From Dipteris shenzhenensis (Eukaryota > Polypodiophyta > Polypodiopsida > Gleicheniales), in NCBI GenBank assembly GCA_047967505.1, contig CM106541.1: a DNA stretch of 64,000 nucleotides. One strand, 5' to 3'. Positions within the stretch are counted from its first letter, which is position 1. Every line of letters begins with the position of its first letter. Shown in pieces: positions 11,545-24,500 of the stretch. A program made the position numbers and the translations under genes. The notes beneath the pieces were generated by a model, which saw only the letters and a list, made by a program, of their open reading frames with translations, did not search any database and was not told where the DNA came from.

Positions 11545-13365
11545 TGCAATAACCGAGCAGCCAAGTACTTCTTTGTGGCATTGTTGGTTGGGGCACATGA
11601 GCTAGAATTGAATGAAACTATTATGCCTTTTGGGTTATGTACCGCATTTGAGTTTTTTTTATTTTGAACTTTGTGAACACTGTCTCTATGGGAAGTAGAC
11701 TAAATCAGCCCATAAAATAAGAGGAAGTAAGAGATTGAAAAGCTTGATTTGGTGCACTCAGACGTATGTGGTCCCATGCCTACACGATCATTACATGGGG
11801 CTGAATACCATGTGACATTCATCAATGATGCAACTAGGAAAGTGTAGGCTTATGCTGTAGCTCAAAAGAGTGATGTGTTCCAAGTATTTTAGAAATGGTT
11901 GGCTTTGGTTGAAAATTAGTCAGATAGAATACTTAAATGCCTATGGACTAACAATGGTGAAGAGTATCTCTCTCATGATTTTCAGCATTTCTGTGATACA
12001 TGTGGGATCAAGAGGTATCTCACGTTCCCTCGTATTCCAGAGCGAAATCTAGTTGCAAAATAGATGAGCCACACCATTTAAGAAAGGTTGCAATGTATGC
12101 TTTCCAATGCAAGTGTTTTTGGTGGTTTTTGGTCTAAGGCAATGAAGACTACAATGCATGTGATCAATAGATTACCTAGTAAGAGTTTGGATGGTGGTAT
12201 TCATGAAGAGGCATGGAGTGGCAAGAAGCCCTATTACTCTCATTTGCATATATTTGGGTGTGAGGGATATTTACATGTGCCAAAAGAGCTTCAAAAGAAG
12301 CTAGATTAGACTAGGAAATGCATCTTTCTAGGTTATGGTAAAAGTGGAGAAATGAGCTATCGTCTTTAGGATCTAGAAGCAAGGAAGATCACATGAAGCC
12401 ATGATGTGGTCTTCAATGAGAATAAGATGCATAAGACACCCATGAGGGATGTGGAAATGAGGAGAATCACTTTCGAGGATATGAATTCACTTGCACATGT
12501 TGATACACAACAAGTTGTCCATGCACTGAATGTGTAGGAAATGATGCCACCAAGTACTCCCACAAGTACACAATCAAGGGCAGATGATAAATCATCCATT
12601 GGTGGAAATGATGAGTCAAATGTGGCTGATATGCAGGCAGGACAACAAGTTGAAATTTCCTTGAGAAGATCAATTAGAATGTCTAAACCGCCTAATAGAT
12701 TTGTTCAAAGGGCACACTATGTGATGTTTACTAATTGCAGGGAAGCCTTCTTACTATACAGAGGCTATGATGCACGAGGATCAATGCAAGTGGGAGTATG
12801 ATATGAAATCAAAGATGAGTTCAATCATGAAGAATAAGACTTGGGACTTGGTTTCTTGGCTACAAGGAAATAAAGGATTTCCCTATAAATGGGTCTACAA
12901 GATGAAGGTCACGAGTGATGATGTGCCTAAGTACAAGGCCCATTTGGTTGCTAAAGGCTTCGAAAAAGAGAAGAGTGGACTTTGATGAGATATTCTCTTC
13001 ACTTGTGAAGATGACCACACTTATATGCATACTTGGACTTGTGGTAGCAGAGGATATGGAGCTTATGCAGATGGATGTCAAGACAGCTTGCTTGCATTAG
13101 GATATGCATGAGGGAATTTACATGGTACAGCTAGAAGGTATCATAAATCTACTGCAAGTGCCTAGAGAATGGTATCAAAAGTTTGATGCTTTCATTTGGT
13201 CCTAGGGTTTCAAAAGAAGTGAGATTACACTAAAAGGGCTAAGGATAATAGCTTGATACTCCATGCACTTTATGTGGATGATATGCTACTAGCTAGCAAG
13301 AACACTTATGATTAGGATGCATTGGAGGACAAGTTGCATGAGGCCTTTGACATGAAGTGACTTGC
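11545..13365 (+). pseudogene. Decayed Copia element of a different family
   Basis: Conceptual reading gives pre-integrase (LWHCWLGHMS near 11573), integrase (HSDVCGPMPTRSLHGAEYHV), the post-integrase KLHIFGCEGYLHVP-like block, a hydrophilic linker (12541-12760), then reverse transcriptase remnants (KWVYKMKV, KAHLVAKGF, MELMQMDVKTACLH, LYVDDMLL-like). The frame is cut by many stops and shifts. Most stops are TAG at places where Copia proteins have Trp or Gln. No LTR was seen. It lies 36 bp past the end of Copia 1, so Copia 1 may have inserted into it. Confidence 0.85.
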
Positions 13366-13592
13366 TTCATATAATTATGATTTTTAAAATAAAATTTATA
13401 TGATTTTATTTTATTTCTTGAACTAACATCGCATATAAAATGAACTTGATTCTCAAGCTTGTCAACCTTGTCTTGCAGATGCACAATGTTTTGATTTACG
13501 TAAATAGGTTGACTTGTTTTATTTTCTTGAATATCTTTTCTTCATTTCTTTTTTTTTAGATAAAAATGATCTCCATCTATTGTTAAGAATAT

Positions 13593-13666
<74 letters not shown>

Positions 13667-14265
13667 CTCTCTTTCCCTAATTTTCTCTATTTCTTTCTCT
13701 ATCTTTCTTTCTTAACCAAATGTAAATGTGTTATTAATAATGTAGTATTATGACAATTATTATATTTTATTTACATTTATGATACATATGTTAAAAAAAT
13801 CTTATTTCAAATCAATTGTTTTAAATATAAGCACCATGTTCATTAATCAATATCGACATCAATATAAATGTCTATGATTATGTCTTCTTTACTATAATGT
13901 ATTCAATGTACATAGTTTATGCTATATTATTTTCTTCAATTTCAAAAATTAAATGCCTTTATGCACAACATATTTCCTAACTATATTTGTTAGTGATTTT
14001 TTAAAGTTGTATTCACACAAAATCTCATCTATTTGAGTTTCAGAGTCATTGACTCGACTATTGAAATATGAAGTTAGGTTCTTGAAGTCAATGATTTCTT
14101 GCTTGAACTTTCTCATTTTTTTCCTTACTTGTTTTCCTTGTCGATGAAGGTTGTAGCATGTTGTTGAATACATAACTTCTTCAACATGTAGATTGTGAAC
14201 TTGTTCTTTTTGCTGTATTTCTTTTCTTCCCAAAATTTTGGTAAAGATTTACGTCCTATAACATG
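13366..14265. other. AT-rich tract with CT/CTAT microsatellite
   Basis: (CT)n runs from about 13595 to 13648 and passes into (CTAT)n to about 13668. On the minus strand a 94-codon frame (14233-13949) is Lys/Glu-rich and coiled-coil-like, but it has no recognisable motif. It may be a remnant of the same minus-strand transcript as the frames at 15425-16263. No other gene is seen. Confidence 0.55.
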
Positions 14266-14273
14266 TAAATCAT

Positions 14274-14487
14274 CTTAGGGGGATCACTATGTATAAACCC
14301 TCTATATCACGTGCATTCAAGGCCTATATTCAAAATCCCTTATCTGTAAATTTTTTCATTAATAAGATGTACCCCTTTTCTATACAAATCTGTAAATTTT
14401 TTCCAAAACTATTTTAAATAGTCCCTTATGTATATTTATTTTTGAACTCACGTGATAGGGTTACATATGATGAGTGACCCCCTCGAG
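14274..14487 (+). mobile_element. MITE copy 1 with 8-bp target duplication
   Basis: This 214-bp element starts CTTAGGGGGATCACTATG and ends GAGTGACCCCCTCGAG. It is flanked by perfect direct repeats TAAATCAT (14266-14273 and 14488-14495). The ends are imperfect inverted repeats of about 45 bp, each holding a CACGTG hexamer. No coding capacity. An 8-bp duplication fits hAT, P or MULE-like (8-9 bp) transposases, but the terminal bases do not decide between them. Confidence 0.85.
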
Positions 14488-14496
14488 TAAATCATA

Positions 14497-14733
14497 TCAT
14501 TTTCCATAATTATGTACATGATAACATTTCTTCTCTTCTAACGTTAAATCTAATGTTATGTATAAACTTATAGAGTTACAAAGTGTAATATCTTCCTTGA
14601 TTTCTCTAAGTCCATATGCTAAGAGAAATCGTTCATTAATATTTTTTGTAATCGATATCAATGATTGTTGCAATTTTGTCAAAGGTCTCCTTTCATTTTG
14701 AAAATGTGACTTTTTGATTGTCTTCAACATCAT
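14497..14733 (-). other. 78-codon open frame between the two MITEs
   Basis: A Lys-rich frame, MMLKTIKKSHFQNERRPLTK..., with no recognised motif. It lies between two oppositely oriented MITEs and may be part of the remnant that includes the minus-strand frames at 13949-14233 and 15425-15802. Coding status is uncertain. Confidence 0.25.
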
Positions 14734-14986
14734 GTAAAACCTATAATTTAGAAAGAACCATAAGAAATTAATAAAAATTTACTTTATTGATGCAATTTAA
14801 AAAAATATCTAAAAGTTATTATCTAAATTCTTAATATTGAGTATAACTGCTTTTTAAAGTATGGAAATTATATTTTAAATACACATATTTATATATGCTT
14901 AAAAATTTTGGAATTTTCTAATGCATATGTAAACTGAAAGTGTTATAGATAATAAATATTTAAAATTTTACATATATAAAATATAG

Positions 14987-15233
14987 CTCAGGGGGGTCAC
15001 TCATCATATGTAACCCTATCACGTGAGTTCAAAAGAAGGATATTTTTTAATCCTAAAATTTACAAAAATAAATATACATAAGGGACTATTTAAAATAGTT
15101 TTGGAAAAAATTTACAGATTTGTATAGAAAAGGGGTACATTTTATTAATGAAAAAATTTACAGATAAGGGATTTTAAATATAGGCCATGAATGCACGTGA
15201 TATAGAGGGTTTATACATAGTGACCCCCCCGAG
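14987..15233 (-). mobile_element. MITE copy 2, inverted, with 8-bp target duplication
   Basis: This 247-bp copy is in the opposite orientation to 14274-14487. It starts CTCAGGGGGGTCACTCATC and ends ATAGTGACCCCCCCGAG. Perfect direct repeats AAATATAG flank it (14979-14986 and 15234-15241). Different target duplications show that the two copies are separate insertions, not one foldback element. Confidence 0.87.
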
Positions 15234-15424
15234 AAATATAGAGGTGTTTAGTTATATTTGAAATATTTTTATAGTAGTTAAAATATAATGTGAATCTCTA
15301 ATTTTTTTAATTTAAAATTTGGTAGACCTATGTTAGCTATTACATTTGTAGCTCTATTTAGGAGCCTTGATAATCTATTTCAGCTTAAATTTAGCTTGAT
15401 TTCAAGCCACTGTAATGAATCAAT

Positions 15425-16263
15425 CTAATCTTGTTGTTTCAAAAGTTGAGACTCAAGCTTATCCATTGTGTTGACCATTGTCATTATATATTGCTCCATT
15501 TGTTGACTTATAGTTTCTTTTACTTTTTGGAGATGTTCCTCCAGTAAGGAAATCATCATTGAATGTTGTAGAAATTCTTGTCCTACACTCAAGTCAACTT
15601 TATGGTTTAAGGTTGCTAAGAAGGTTTCTTGATTCTTTAATATATCATTCTGTAGAGATTTTTCTTTATTTTTAAGATACTCTTTTAAGGCCTTTTGATG
15701 TTCCATGATCATTTTGTAATCTTCAATTCTCAGAGATATATTGTTTCTTCTTGGAATATTTTTTGATGAATCATTTTCTATACTTTTTTGAGCATAGAAC
15801 ATTGAACTTGGTCTTGCTTCTTCACGGATTTGATTATTTGATATTGGCTTTTTAAATTATAAAAATTTAAATATTAGAACTCATAATTTTATTAATAAAT
15901 TAATGATTTTCCTATATGAAATTATATAATTATTATTTTTGTAATGATTAAATATTTACAATTATTCAAACAAAATCTCATATTATTCCTTTTATAATGA
16001 AGAGCAATGGAATTTATAGATTTTACCATTTTTCCCTTTCTCATTGATCGTTTTGTAATCTTTAGATTTTCACCATTTCTCTTGAGAACATTATTTGTAA
16101 TTGTTGAATCCTCATATGATATGTTTTTCAATATTTCACTTTCTTGATGAATATCATTGATTTGATTCTCCTCTTGTGGATATAGATTTTTATGTGACAC
16201 ATGTGATGAAATCAAACTTGTGTCCTCACCTAGATGAGATAATTCTTTAGTATTCAAGTGCAT
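15425..16263 (-). pseudogene. Two coiled-coil frames downstream of the Helitron helicase
   Basis: Two minus-strand frames (16263-15922 and 15802-15425) lie downstream of the helicase remnant on the same strand. The second is strongly helical (MEHQKALKEYLKNKEKSLQN..., KVKETISQQMEQYIMTM), with heptad spacing typical of a coiled coil. Neither matches a family I recognise. A related degraded stretch near 16400-16600 (words such as CTTCTTGAAATATTTTT and TGAACTTTGTTCTGCTTC) suggests a partial duplication of this segment. They may be Helitron cargo or an unrelated gene remnant. Confidence 0.4.
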
Positions 16264-16629
16264 ATTGAAAAAATTATTTTGGAATATATAGTTTTTTAAT
16301 ATATTACTTAAACTATAAATATTTTCAATAAATATTAATTTTTTACATTCATGTAAGAAATTTGTAGTAATAATTCGTATCTTTTTGGATTCTCTATTTT
16401 GTCATTTTGTAGAGAATTGTTTTTATTTTCAATATGCTCTTTCCATTAATGCTGTTTGATGTTCCATGATCATTTTATTAGCCCCACTTCTTAGCGAGAG
16501 ATTTTTTCTTCTTGAAATATTTTTTTATGAATCATTTTCTCTCTTTCTTTGAGCATTGATCAATGAACTTTGTTCTGCTTCTTCTTCTATTTGAACATTT
16601 GATATTTGCTATTTTAATCTTCATTGTAT

Positions 16630-18974
16630 AACTTACAAATGTTCCTTTTGATTGGTCAATTTGATCTGAATGTTGATAACAACTTTGATATTATTTGGAG
16701 ATGATGCACATGAAAGTGCACCATATAGTTGTTTGTGAGAGAAGTTTGGATTGAGTAGATACAATCCAACTTTTTTAATTGTTTGTCCTTGTGATTTATG
16801 TATGGTCATTGAAAATGCAATTTTTATTGAAAATTGCCTTCTTTGCATTGTGAATGGCAAATCCGTATTGTTTGTGGAGAGAGAGATTCTTGGAACAAAA
16901 ACCATTTTACCGGCATGTGATCTTGTTAGGATTTCTACCTCAATAACCTAACGATGAAAGACTTTACAACAAGTCTTGTCCCATTGCATAGACCAAAAGT
17001 TGGGTTTATGTTTCTTTAAAGCATTACTGGAACATCTTTCTTTAATGTAAGGTTATGAGGAGGAAAACCTCAACCAAATTTCAAAGAATTGAGGAACTCA
17101 ATTAAGTATAAACTATCATGTATGGTTGATTGGCTATCTAGAATGCACTCTACACTGATATAGTTTTTTGTGTCACCAATCATTTTAGACATAGCAGGAC
17201 ATAGCAATTTCATTGATGCTATCAACATCATCATTTGTTGCTGCAAGGATAGCTCTTTCTTTGAAATAACATGCAGTATTTTCAATATGTGATAATGAAT
17301 CATATGTCCAATCCACAATGTCACAAATGTTCGTAGAGTTGAAAATCATTGAAGTTGGAAGTTTGATTGTTGGGTTTCCCTCAGTTTGAATTGATTCTTC
17401 ACCCACATTTAATAGCCAAGAACAAAAAAGATCCACGATCATATCCCTTTTTAACTTACATTGTGTTTCAATTGGAATATTTTAATATGGTCCTAGATAT
17501 ATGATCTTACCAATGAAGCTTTCACAATATCCTCCCTTGACCCTTTAGGAACCACCGGCAATATTTGTAAAAAATCACCTCCCAAAAGAACTACCTTATT
17601 TCCAAAAATCTTGTTGATTTTATTTGTGAGTCATAGATGCTTCAACCCATAAAATGAGAGATGTACAAGATATCAACCTTGCTAGATTGCTATTAACTCC
17701 TATGTTGCACATAGATGTTTTATTCAATTGTAAAGATAATTTAAAATGAGAATGTGCAGTTTGACCACCTAGAAATAGCAAATACGTAAATGTATATTTG
17801 TGGATTATACACATTTATGCCATAAAATCAAAGATGACAAGGAGATCAATAGTAAATTTTTTGTAATGATTTGATTTATCATGTTGAAGTTTCATTCAAT
17901 TGTAAAAGTAATGTTCAATCACCTAGCAAGAGTAAGAGGCAATTCCTGAGGATGCAACTACTAAACAAATCAATCCATCTAATCAAAATTTAAAAAGTAA
18001 GCAATTGTATAGGAATATTTTTCTAGTTCCTCCTGGGCCATCTAAAAAGTAAACTCCAGCATCATTTGATTTCACTGCATTGACAATGACCTCAAATGCA
18101 TTCTTTTGCTCAAGATTGAGAGATTCAATATTTTCTATTGAGTCCATTTTCAAAATTTCCTTGTCATAGTTGAGTTCTTCATGGATGAGACGGTCGTCCT
18201 CATCATTTAATTTTTCATTATTGGGTATGGGTAATCCAAGATAATCTTTCAACCTTTTGTTGCTTGCTTTGAGAATCCTTTGTATGTCAATCAATGCACT
18301 ATTGAGTGACTTTTCAATGATATTACCATGGTCAGGTATTTTTACCATTTATGTAAGAATTCTTCAGATAGTTTATCTTTGTTTGCCATTCATATAGACA
18401 TTGGATAATTTATTTCACAAAAAAGGAGTATTGCTGCAAAGAGTTGTCTCAATTGTCTTTCTATTTGAACTTGTGAAGCATCATGCATACATTGATACCA
18501 TTCTTCATTAGATTGAAGCAATCCTCTGGCAAAGCAAGCTTCTTTGAATGTATGATATGTAACTCCCTGATATGATCTATGCCATTCAAAAGATTTTTTC
18601 ACCAAGTACAACACAAAGTAGCATTCTCAAATGATAGCACTCCCCAACAAATGGTGGAACCAAGTACAGTCGTCCAATTGTATTACCCTTTTTTTTTACC
18701 AACAACGTTCCTTTGATGACCATACCCAATGAACTAGAAAATATCGATATAATATTGAGCGTGCCTCTTCATGCAATGAATTACAATGGAAGCATGCTGT
18801 AAGTGTTGTTAGTTTTGTTTCCTCGTTTTGAAGAACTTCATTAATATCATCACTATCTTTAAAAGTTATGAAGTGCTCATTTGGAAGATGCACTTGGAGT
18901 CTTTGTATATCTGGTTTTTCATGTATTATATTACTAATTTTTTCTTTCTTCTTTTGACCATCGGTGCCAAACAT
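16630..18974 (-). pseudogene. Helitron PIF1-type helicase remnant
   Basis: Read from 18974 down, pieces of the Helitron helicase follow in family order: RLQVHLPNEHFITF and TKLTTLTACFHCN; a GLLQSNEEWYQCMHDA block; the P-loop region FLDGPGGTRKIFLYN, with Arg and Ile in place of the usual GKT; LILWVEASM, a damaged Walker B/DEAP; ERAILAATNDDVDSIN; YISVE; a GLCNGTRLV block; and the C-terminal signature FSMTIHKSQGQTIKKVGLYL with YGALSCASS. Many stops and frameshifts separate them. The damaged ATP-binding motif makes it non-functional. The Rep/HUH nuclease expected upstream on this strand is absent; CACTA-related sequence begins there instead (about 19140). Confidence 0.88.
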
Positions 18975-19139
18975 GGTTATGAAAAACCAACATTGGTGAC
19001 CCTCACATGTTGTAGTGTGTACAATAGGGATTTGTAAAATAAAAGGGCATGTATAGACATATTTATGGGATAAATTTTGGTATGGTTCTTGGGTACAATG
19101 TCAATGAGAGTCATACCAATTCTCGGTCCATTATGAGAT

Positions 19140-19560
19140 ATAAAGCAATGAATTCTCTTATGCTCATGCATAAGCATAAGTATGAGCATATGTCTCCTTC
19201 TCCTTCTTTTCTTTTTTCCTCTCTCTTTCACCCCTCTTTTCCCTCTTTCAATCTCCTCTTTTTGTTCTCTCTTTCCCCCCCTCTTTTCCCTCTTTCCCTT
19301 CTCTCATGAGCATGTCTCATTTTCCTCTTTTCCTCTCTCTTTCTCCCCCTCTTCCCCCTCTTTCGATCTCTTTTCATAAGCATATGTATTTGCCTATGCT
19401 AAAGCTTTCTCTCTTTTTCTTTTATACTCATATGCTCATGCATAAGCATAAGCATGAGCATGAGCATGAGCATAAACTTTCTCCTCCTCTTCCCCCTCTT
19501 TTGATCATAAGCATATGTATTTGCCTACGCCTTTGCCTATGCCTATGCTTATGTTTGTTT
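19140..19560 (+). repeat. CATAAG/CATGAG hexamer arrays and CT-rich tract before TNPA-1
   Basis: Runs of ATGAGCATAAGCATAAG-type repeats occur at 19155-19195 and 19428-19480, separated by pyrimidine-rich DNA (19190-19380). The same hexamers form a much larger array upstream of the homologous gene at 62763, so this is probably part of the CACTA family's 5' region. Confidence 0.6.
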
Positions 19561-19603
19561 TTTGTTTTTTGTTTTTGTTTTTGTGTTTGTGTCTACGTTA
19601 GAC

Positions 19604-21134
19604 ATGGGATCACGTCGCATGTTCGATGAGTACGGACAGCCTCGCAAGAGGAGACATCACGATCTCTATGCTCCAGAGGACTTTGATTCCTCTCAGGCAA
19701 AACCTAAGGGCACTACCCTTGCGACTACCCCTGGTCCGACTCCTCTTGATCGTAGCACTACGACTACCCCTCGGGGAACTCCTTTGCTAGAAGCCCATGG
19801 CTTTGTCAGGAGTCTCGATGACTGTATCGCAGATGACCGATAAGGAGGTAGTGAGATTCTTATCTCTGCTATCTCAAAGGACCTCAGCAATTCTCTCTCC
19901 TACCCTGATGGCTAGACCTACTGCCCAACCATCCCCTCGTGCCCCTTTGACTGAGGGGTCATCACCTGCGTGTGCCTATCATAAGGGAAGAAAGAGTAGG
20001 AGGGGCCGCTTATGTTGTGCTGACTTGGGAGATCTAGACGAGTCAGCATAGTCACATCCCTATAGGTCTCCACTTGGTCTCAATACATAGTTTCAGTCAG
20101 GTCCCTTGCCCTCTCCTACTCCCACTGCTACTCCTCGCTCCAAAAGCGCTCGCACAGCTTCCACCCGGTCTTACTCTACCACTACCATGAGTCCTCCTTA
20201 CCTAGTCGAGGACCTCTCCTATCAAATCACGACTGTTAGAGAGATAATAGAAGATAGAAAGGGCAAAGCAATGATGGCCACCATGAGGCGGTTGATGAGC
20301 CATCACTTCAAGAGTGGCATTGCTACCGATTGGCGGTATCAAGATGACCAAAAGAAGCAAGCGGTCATCGATGAATTAAAACAAAAGTACCCTAACCCAC
20401 CAAATTGGGAGTTTAATGAGAATTATATGCGAGAGCGCATGGGTTTGGTCTTGAAGCATCCTTGATCAACCTTGCATACTTCCATCACAAAGGGGATGAC
20501 TAGGGCAGACAAAGCTGATCAAAAGTTCTTTAGAAGCAGAATAGGGACCATCTCAAAATGTTCGAAGGTTAGAGGAGGGCTGTGAGGAGATGGATGGATG
20601 CCATAGGTACTTCACACTTTGGTGCAGGTGGACGGTTGGCACTCGAGGCAACCAGGGTAAGTCTACTTCTTCTCATTGAATGTATCATTCTATTTGTTTT
20701 ACTACATATTACATGAACTTTATCTAACTCTTGTAAATTGGATCCATAGCAAGTTGCAATGGGTCATCTTCCTACAGATGCAGAGACATGATGCACATTT
20801 TGCATAGGAACAAAGCCGTGGTTTATTGAGTAAAAGGCAATGGGAGCGACGGTCGATTGGGTTGAGATGATTGCTTGCACGGTATAAGTCTACTCCTACT
20901 TGTAATCTCACTTTTTAAATTGTTTCGCTCTTTAATTTCCAATCTAATTTTCAATTAATATGGTTTCACTCTTAGGGTCAAAGCTCAAGCATCCCATCAC
21001 TAGAGGCAAGCAATCATGAGGGCCAGGTATCAGGCATACCTAACGAGGGTCAGGGAGCAGGCGTAGCTCATGAGGACCAACGATCAGGCCAGCAGGACGA
21101 GGACGAGGAGGACGACGATGATTCGAATGAGTAG
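19604..21134 (+). pseudogene. CACTA TNPA-like accessory protein, broken copy
   Basis: Three exons (19604-20656, 20750-20881, 20976-21134) match the intact gene at 61185-62763 in splice sites and sequence. The N-terminus is MGSRRMFDEYGQPRKRRHHD, followed by a Pro/Thr/Ser-rich region, then the conserved core KGKAMMATMRRLMSHHFKSG and KQAVIDELKQKYPNPPNWEF, as in plant En/Spm-associated transposase (Transposase_24-type) proteins. A frameshift near 19800-19843 and stops (for example near 20463, in exon 2 at ET-stop, and E-stop-K) break it. Several fit C-to-T change. The acidic C-terminus (DEEDDDDSNE) is kept. The family is thought to bind subterminal repeats of the element. Confidence 0.78.
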
Positions 21135-21184
21135 TAGTAGTAGCAGTTTGCATATACTTCGCCATGTATATCATTTTGTATCAC

Positions 21185-21440
21185 AAGAACACAAAGCAAC
21201 TATAGACGCACAAAATAGCGGGCACGTCTATAGCATTGCTTGAATAGAGAAATTACAGGCGCATCTAATAGCGTGTCTAATAGCTCATCTATTTGCACGT
21301 ATATTGACACGTCTATTCGTGCATCTACACTGAGAAAATACGGGCCCGTCTAACACTGCATCTGGCAGCACGTGTATTTATGCATGTATTAGTATGTCTA
21401 TTAGCGTGTCTACATTGAGAATTAGATGCATATTTAGATG
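21185..21440. repeat. Degenerate AGACGCATCT-type repeat cluster
   Basis: Many variants of GTCTAT/GCATCTA/GACACGTCT occur here in both orientations between the two convergent CACTA genes. The same motif family recurs at 25650-25810 and 26155-26330. Clustered short motifs in both orientations are what CACTA subterminal TNPA-binding sites look like; binding itself is an inference. Confidence 0.5.
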
Positions 21441-21559
21441 CAAATCAGAGAATACAGAAAGTGACATTTTGGTGTACATCACTGCTTTTCAAACATTGCC
21501 CATGATTACCAATGCACATAATTTTTACATAAACATCAATGCTTTTTTGCAAGCCCACA

Positions 21560-24500
21560 TATACAAGAATTGAGGTAAGGAGAATGAGACAATATGTAAA
21601 ATAGTTTTGCCAATATCAATGATGGGCTGGGTCCAATCTCATCCTCAATGAGATCAACCCTTGCCAAACTATCTACTTCAAAATCCAAACAAGTGTTTAG
21701 ATCTACAAATACATTCAACCCACTACTACTTGTGCTACTCATGTGCTCATCGAAATCAGCATCACCAATGGTAGGCTCGTCCTCATGGGTAATGGCCTCA
21801 ATATCTGTATCTCCTATCTCATGATCATCCTCCTCTCTCATATCATAGTCGTCATCACCTCCATGGCCATGATCATCCTCCATATGCTCCATATTAGTAA
21901 ATTTACTATACATCACTTTGGAATGTGGCATAATAGGTATGACATGCCACCATCTATTATTATCCACCATTGGTTGATAGAAAACCTAATTCAAACACAA
22001 ATACAATCATGTTATTTTCCTTGCATTGAAGGTATCAAATATCTAAAAGCGAGTATTTTTATATGTGTACACAGTACCTGTTCACATTGTTGTAGTAGTA
22101 CTAGTGTGTCCTTCCTACTTTGCCAAAACTTTGTGGAGTCAATAGTTACAAAGCCACTTGCATGGTGTTTGATTGTTGCATTAGGGCCTCCTTCCACCAC
22201 GTCCTTAAACCACTTTACATCCAAAACATACGCAAAGAAGCGTCGAAATTCAAGCTTAATAATATCTTGGATTATGGCACAATAATTATCCATGGCTCCA
22301 TTGGCTCCCTCATAGCTAGCAATGATGCCGCAATCTTGTGTGTTTCTCTTATCATCAATCTCTTGTGTTTGAAAGTGCTTGCCCTCACACCATATAGCAT
22401 TGAACATAGTGCACTACACCAAGAAAAAATCAATTAAATAAGCAATCTAAATTATTGAAAGCTCCTAACTTATGCATAACATTCTATATACCGACCTTGC
22501 TCATGCATCCCCTAGCATACTCCCATTCTTCCATTGTGATATGCATCCCCTCATCTTTCTCTACTTTCTCCATTTCCTCAAGCAGCCAATCCACATGAAT
22601 ATCCTTTGGAAGTGCTCTTAGATACTGAGGGTATGGCACACGAGATCCATGGTGTGTATGAAAGAGGGCCCTTTCTTCTTGTCTTCTTGCCTTTGCATCC
22701 TCGTATCTTTGCACCCATCTTTTCATCACATCACTATTAAGAATGCAATAGAGGTTGATATTATTAAGCAACTCCATGTCTATTACTTTGTTGCATACTT
22801 TCCCTTGAGGCACAATAGAGATCATCCTTAGGTCTTCATCATCTCTCCATAGTCGTGGGATAGAGCTATCCACATCAACAAGAAATTCAAAAATATATAC
22901 AAGTGACTCTTGTACCAACCAACCCTTGTCCATGCTACCTTCGGGTCTTGCATTTTGTCTCACAAAGCCCTTCAAGGTCTTCATGAAGCACTCGAGGAAG
23001 AACAACCATCGTGCATGTATAGTACCGCATATAGCAATCTCATCCACCAAATGTACTATAAGATGTAGTTGGCTTGTGAGAATAGAACGTGGAAATGTCT
23101 CCTCCACTAAACAAACCACCTCCACTGACATAACTCAAGCATTCTCAAGCGTGGTGGGATCTATTTCCTCTGAGCTTACATACCTAGAAATGAAAAAGTA
23201 CACCATATTATCAATATGAACACCTTGCATGGAGCATTGATACGCATCATATTTTGTATCATGTAAAGTAGCTCACAAGCTTGCCCATCTTGTAAATACA
23301 ATCTTTCATGTCCTTCGATGCACTACGAGAAATGCTAGTAGGTAGTATGAACTGAACCCACGAGGAGGTGGTTGATTAGTTGCTTATAATTATTCACTCA
23401 CAAATTTGAAAGGAAAAATATATTATGCACATAAAATACTTACTTGGAGCATCTTGTGCCAATCATGAGATTTCAAGCCATATAATTGCTCTACACCTCT
23501 TTTATTGCTCTTTGTAAAGGCTCCCTTCAAACACCTCATGCATCTAGTGAGAGTATAAATTGTAGTAATGGCATACTTCACTGCCGCCATCTCTAGCTTT
23601 GATAACCTTTACGGTGCATGAGGTAAAAAAACACACCCATTTGGTCTCTCTTGTGGCCAAGCTTCACGCATCCTCCCTGTGGTACGTAGATCCTCCCTTA
23701 TGCCTACGGAATTTCGTGTCCCATTCAAATGCTCCCAAATGGTAGATGCCATATTCTTGAAGATATGCATGGGATCAAGCAGGTGATTGGGACCAATATG
23801 GTAAACAATAAAAGATGGAGTATCTAAACAAAACCTGGTGTAAGCGGGCAATCTTTATTTCCAGCCAATATAGCACACAATAGCTACAAACCCTTACCGG
23901 CTCATGCCAAGTGGTGGAGCAGTCGTGGAACCATCCCAAATTCTCATCCAATCTCCCACAGTGAGTGATTGTGGGAGGACTTCATTCCAAGGGGCAACAT
24001 ATCTAGGATGATCAGGTGGGAGAAATCGATGGTGATTCTCATAGATGACCTTATTCAATGCATCTGCCTGTGAGGCAACTAGCGAAGGACCACAAACAGG
24101 ACATGCATGGTAACCTGATGTAGTGAGACCTGAACAATAGATGCAATTAAGAATTGAAGGTGGGTTCAAGGTGCCACATCCATTGCCTACTCATAATTAA
24201 AAGTGCAATGCTTACCTGAACACTCGCCATGGCCTGGGAGGTCATGTATCATCCACATCAAGACTATGTTGTAGTTGAAGTCTCATGACGAGGGAGGCCT
24301 GCTCACATCATGCACCTCTATACCTCTCCAAAGTATCTCTAGCTCGTCAATCAAAGGCTCCAAATAAACATCAGGATTTTTGGGGTGAAAGATTATAATA
24401 TACCAATATCACTGGCCATACACTGTAAGAGGTGATTTTGAGACCAAATGGATTCACACAGTCCATACCCAATCCAAGTCTCAAGCTCCTAGGTTCTTCC

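Noticed and set aside
14274-15233. A single foldback transposon of about 960 bp
   Set aside because: Each arm has its own pair of ends and its own, different 8-bp target duplication, so two insertions explain it better.
19182-19629. Ser/Leu/Phe-rich frames with apparent membrane segments
   Set aside because: They are translations of CT-rich and hexamer repeats.
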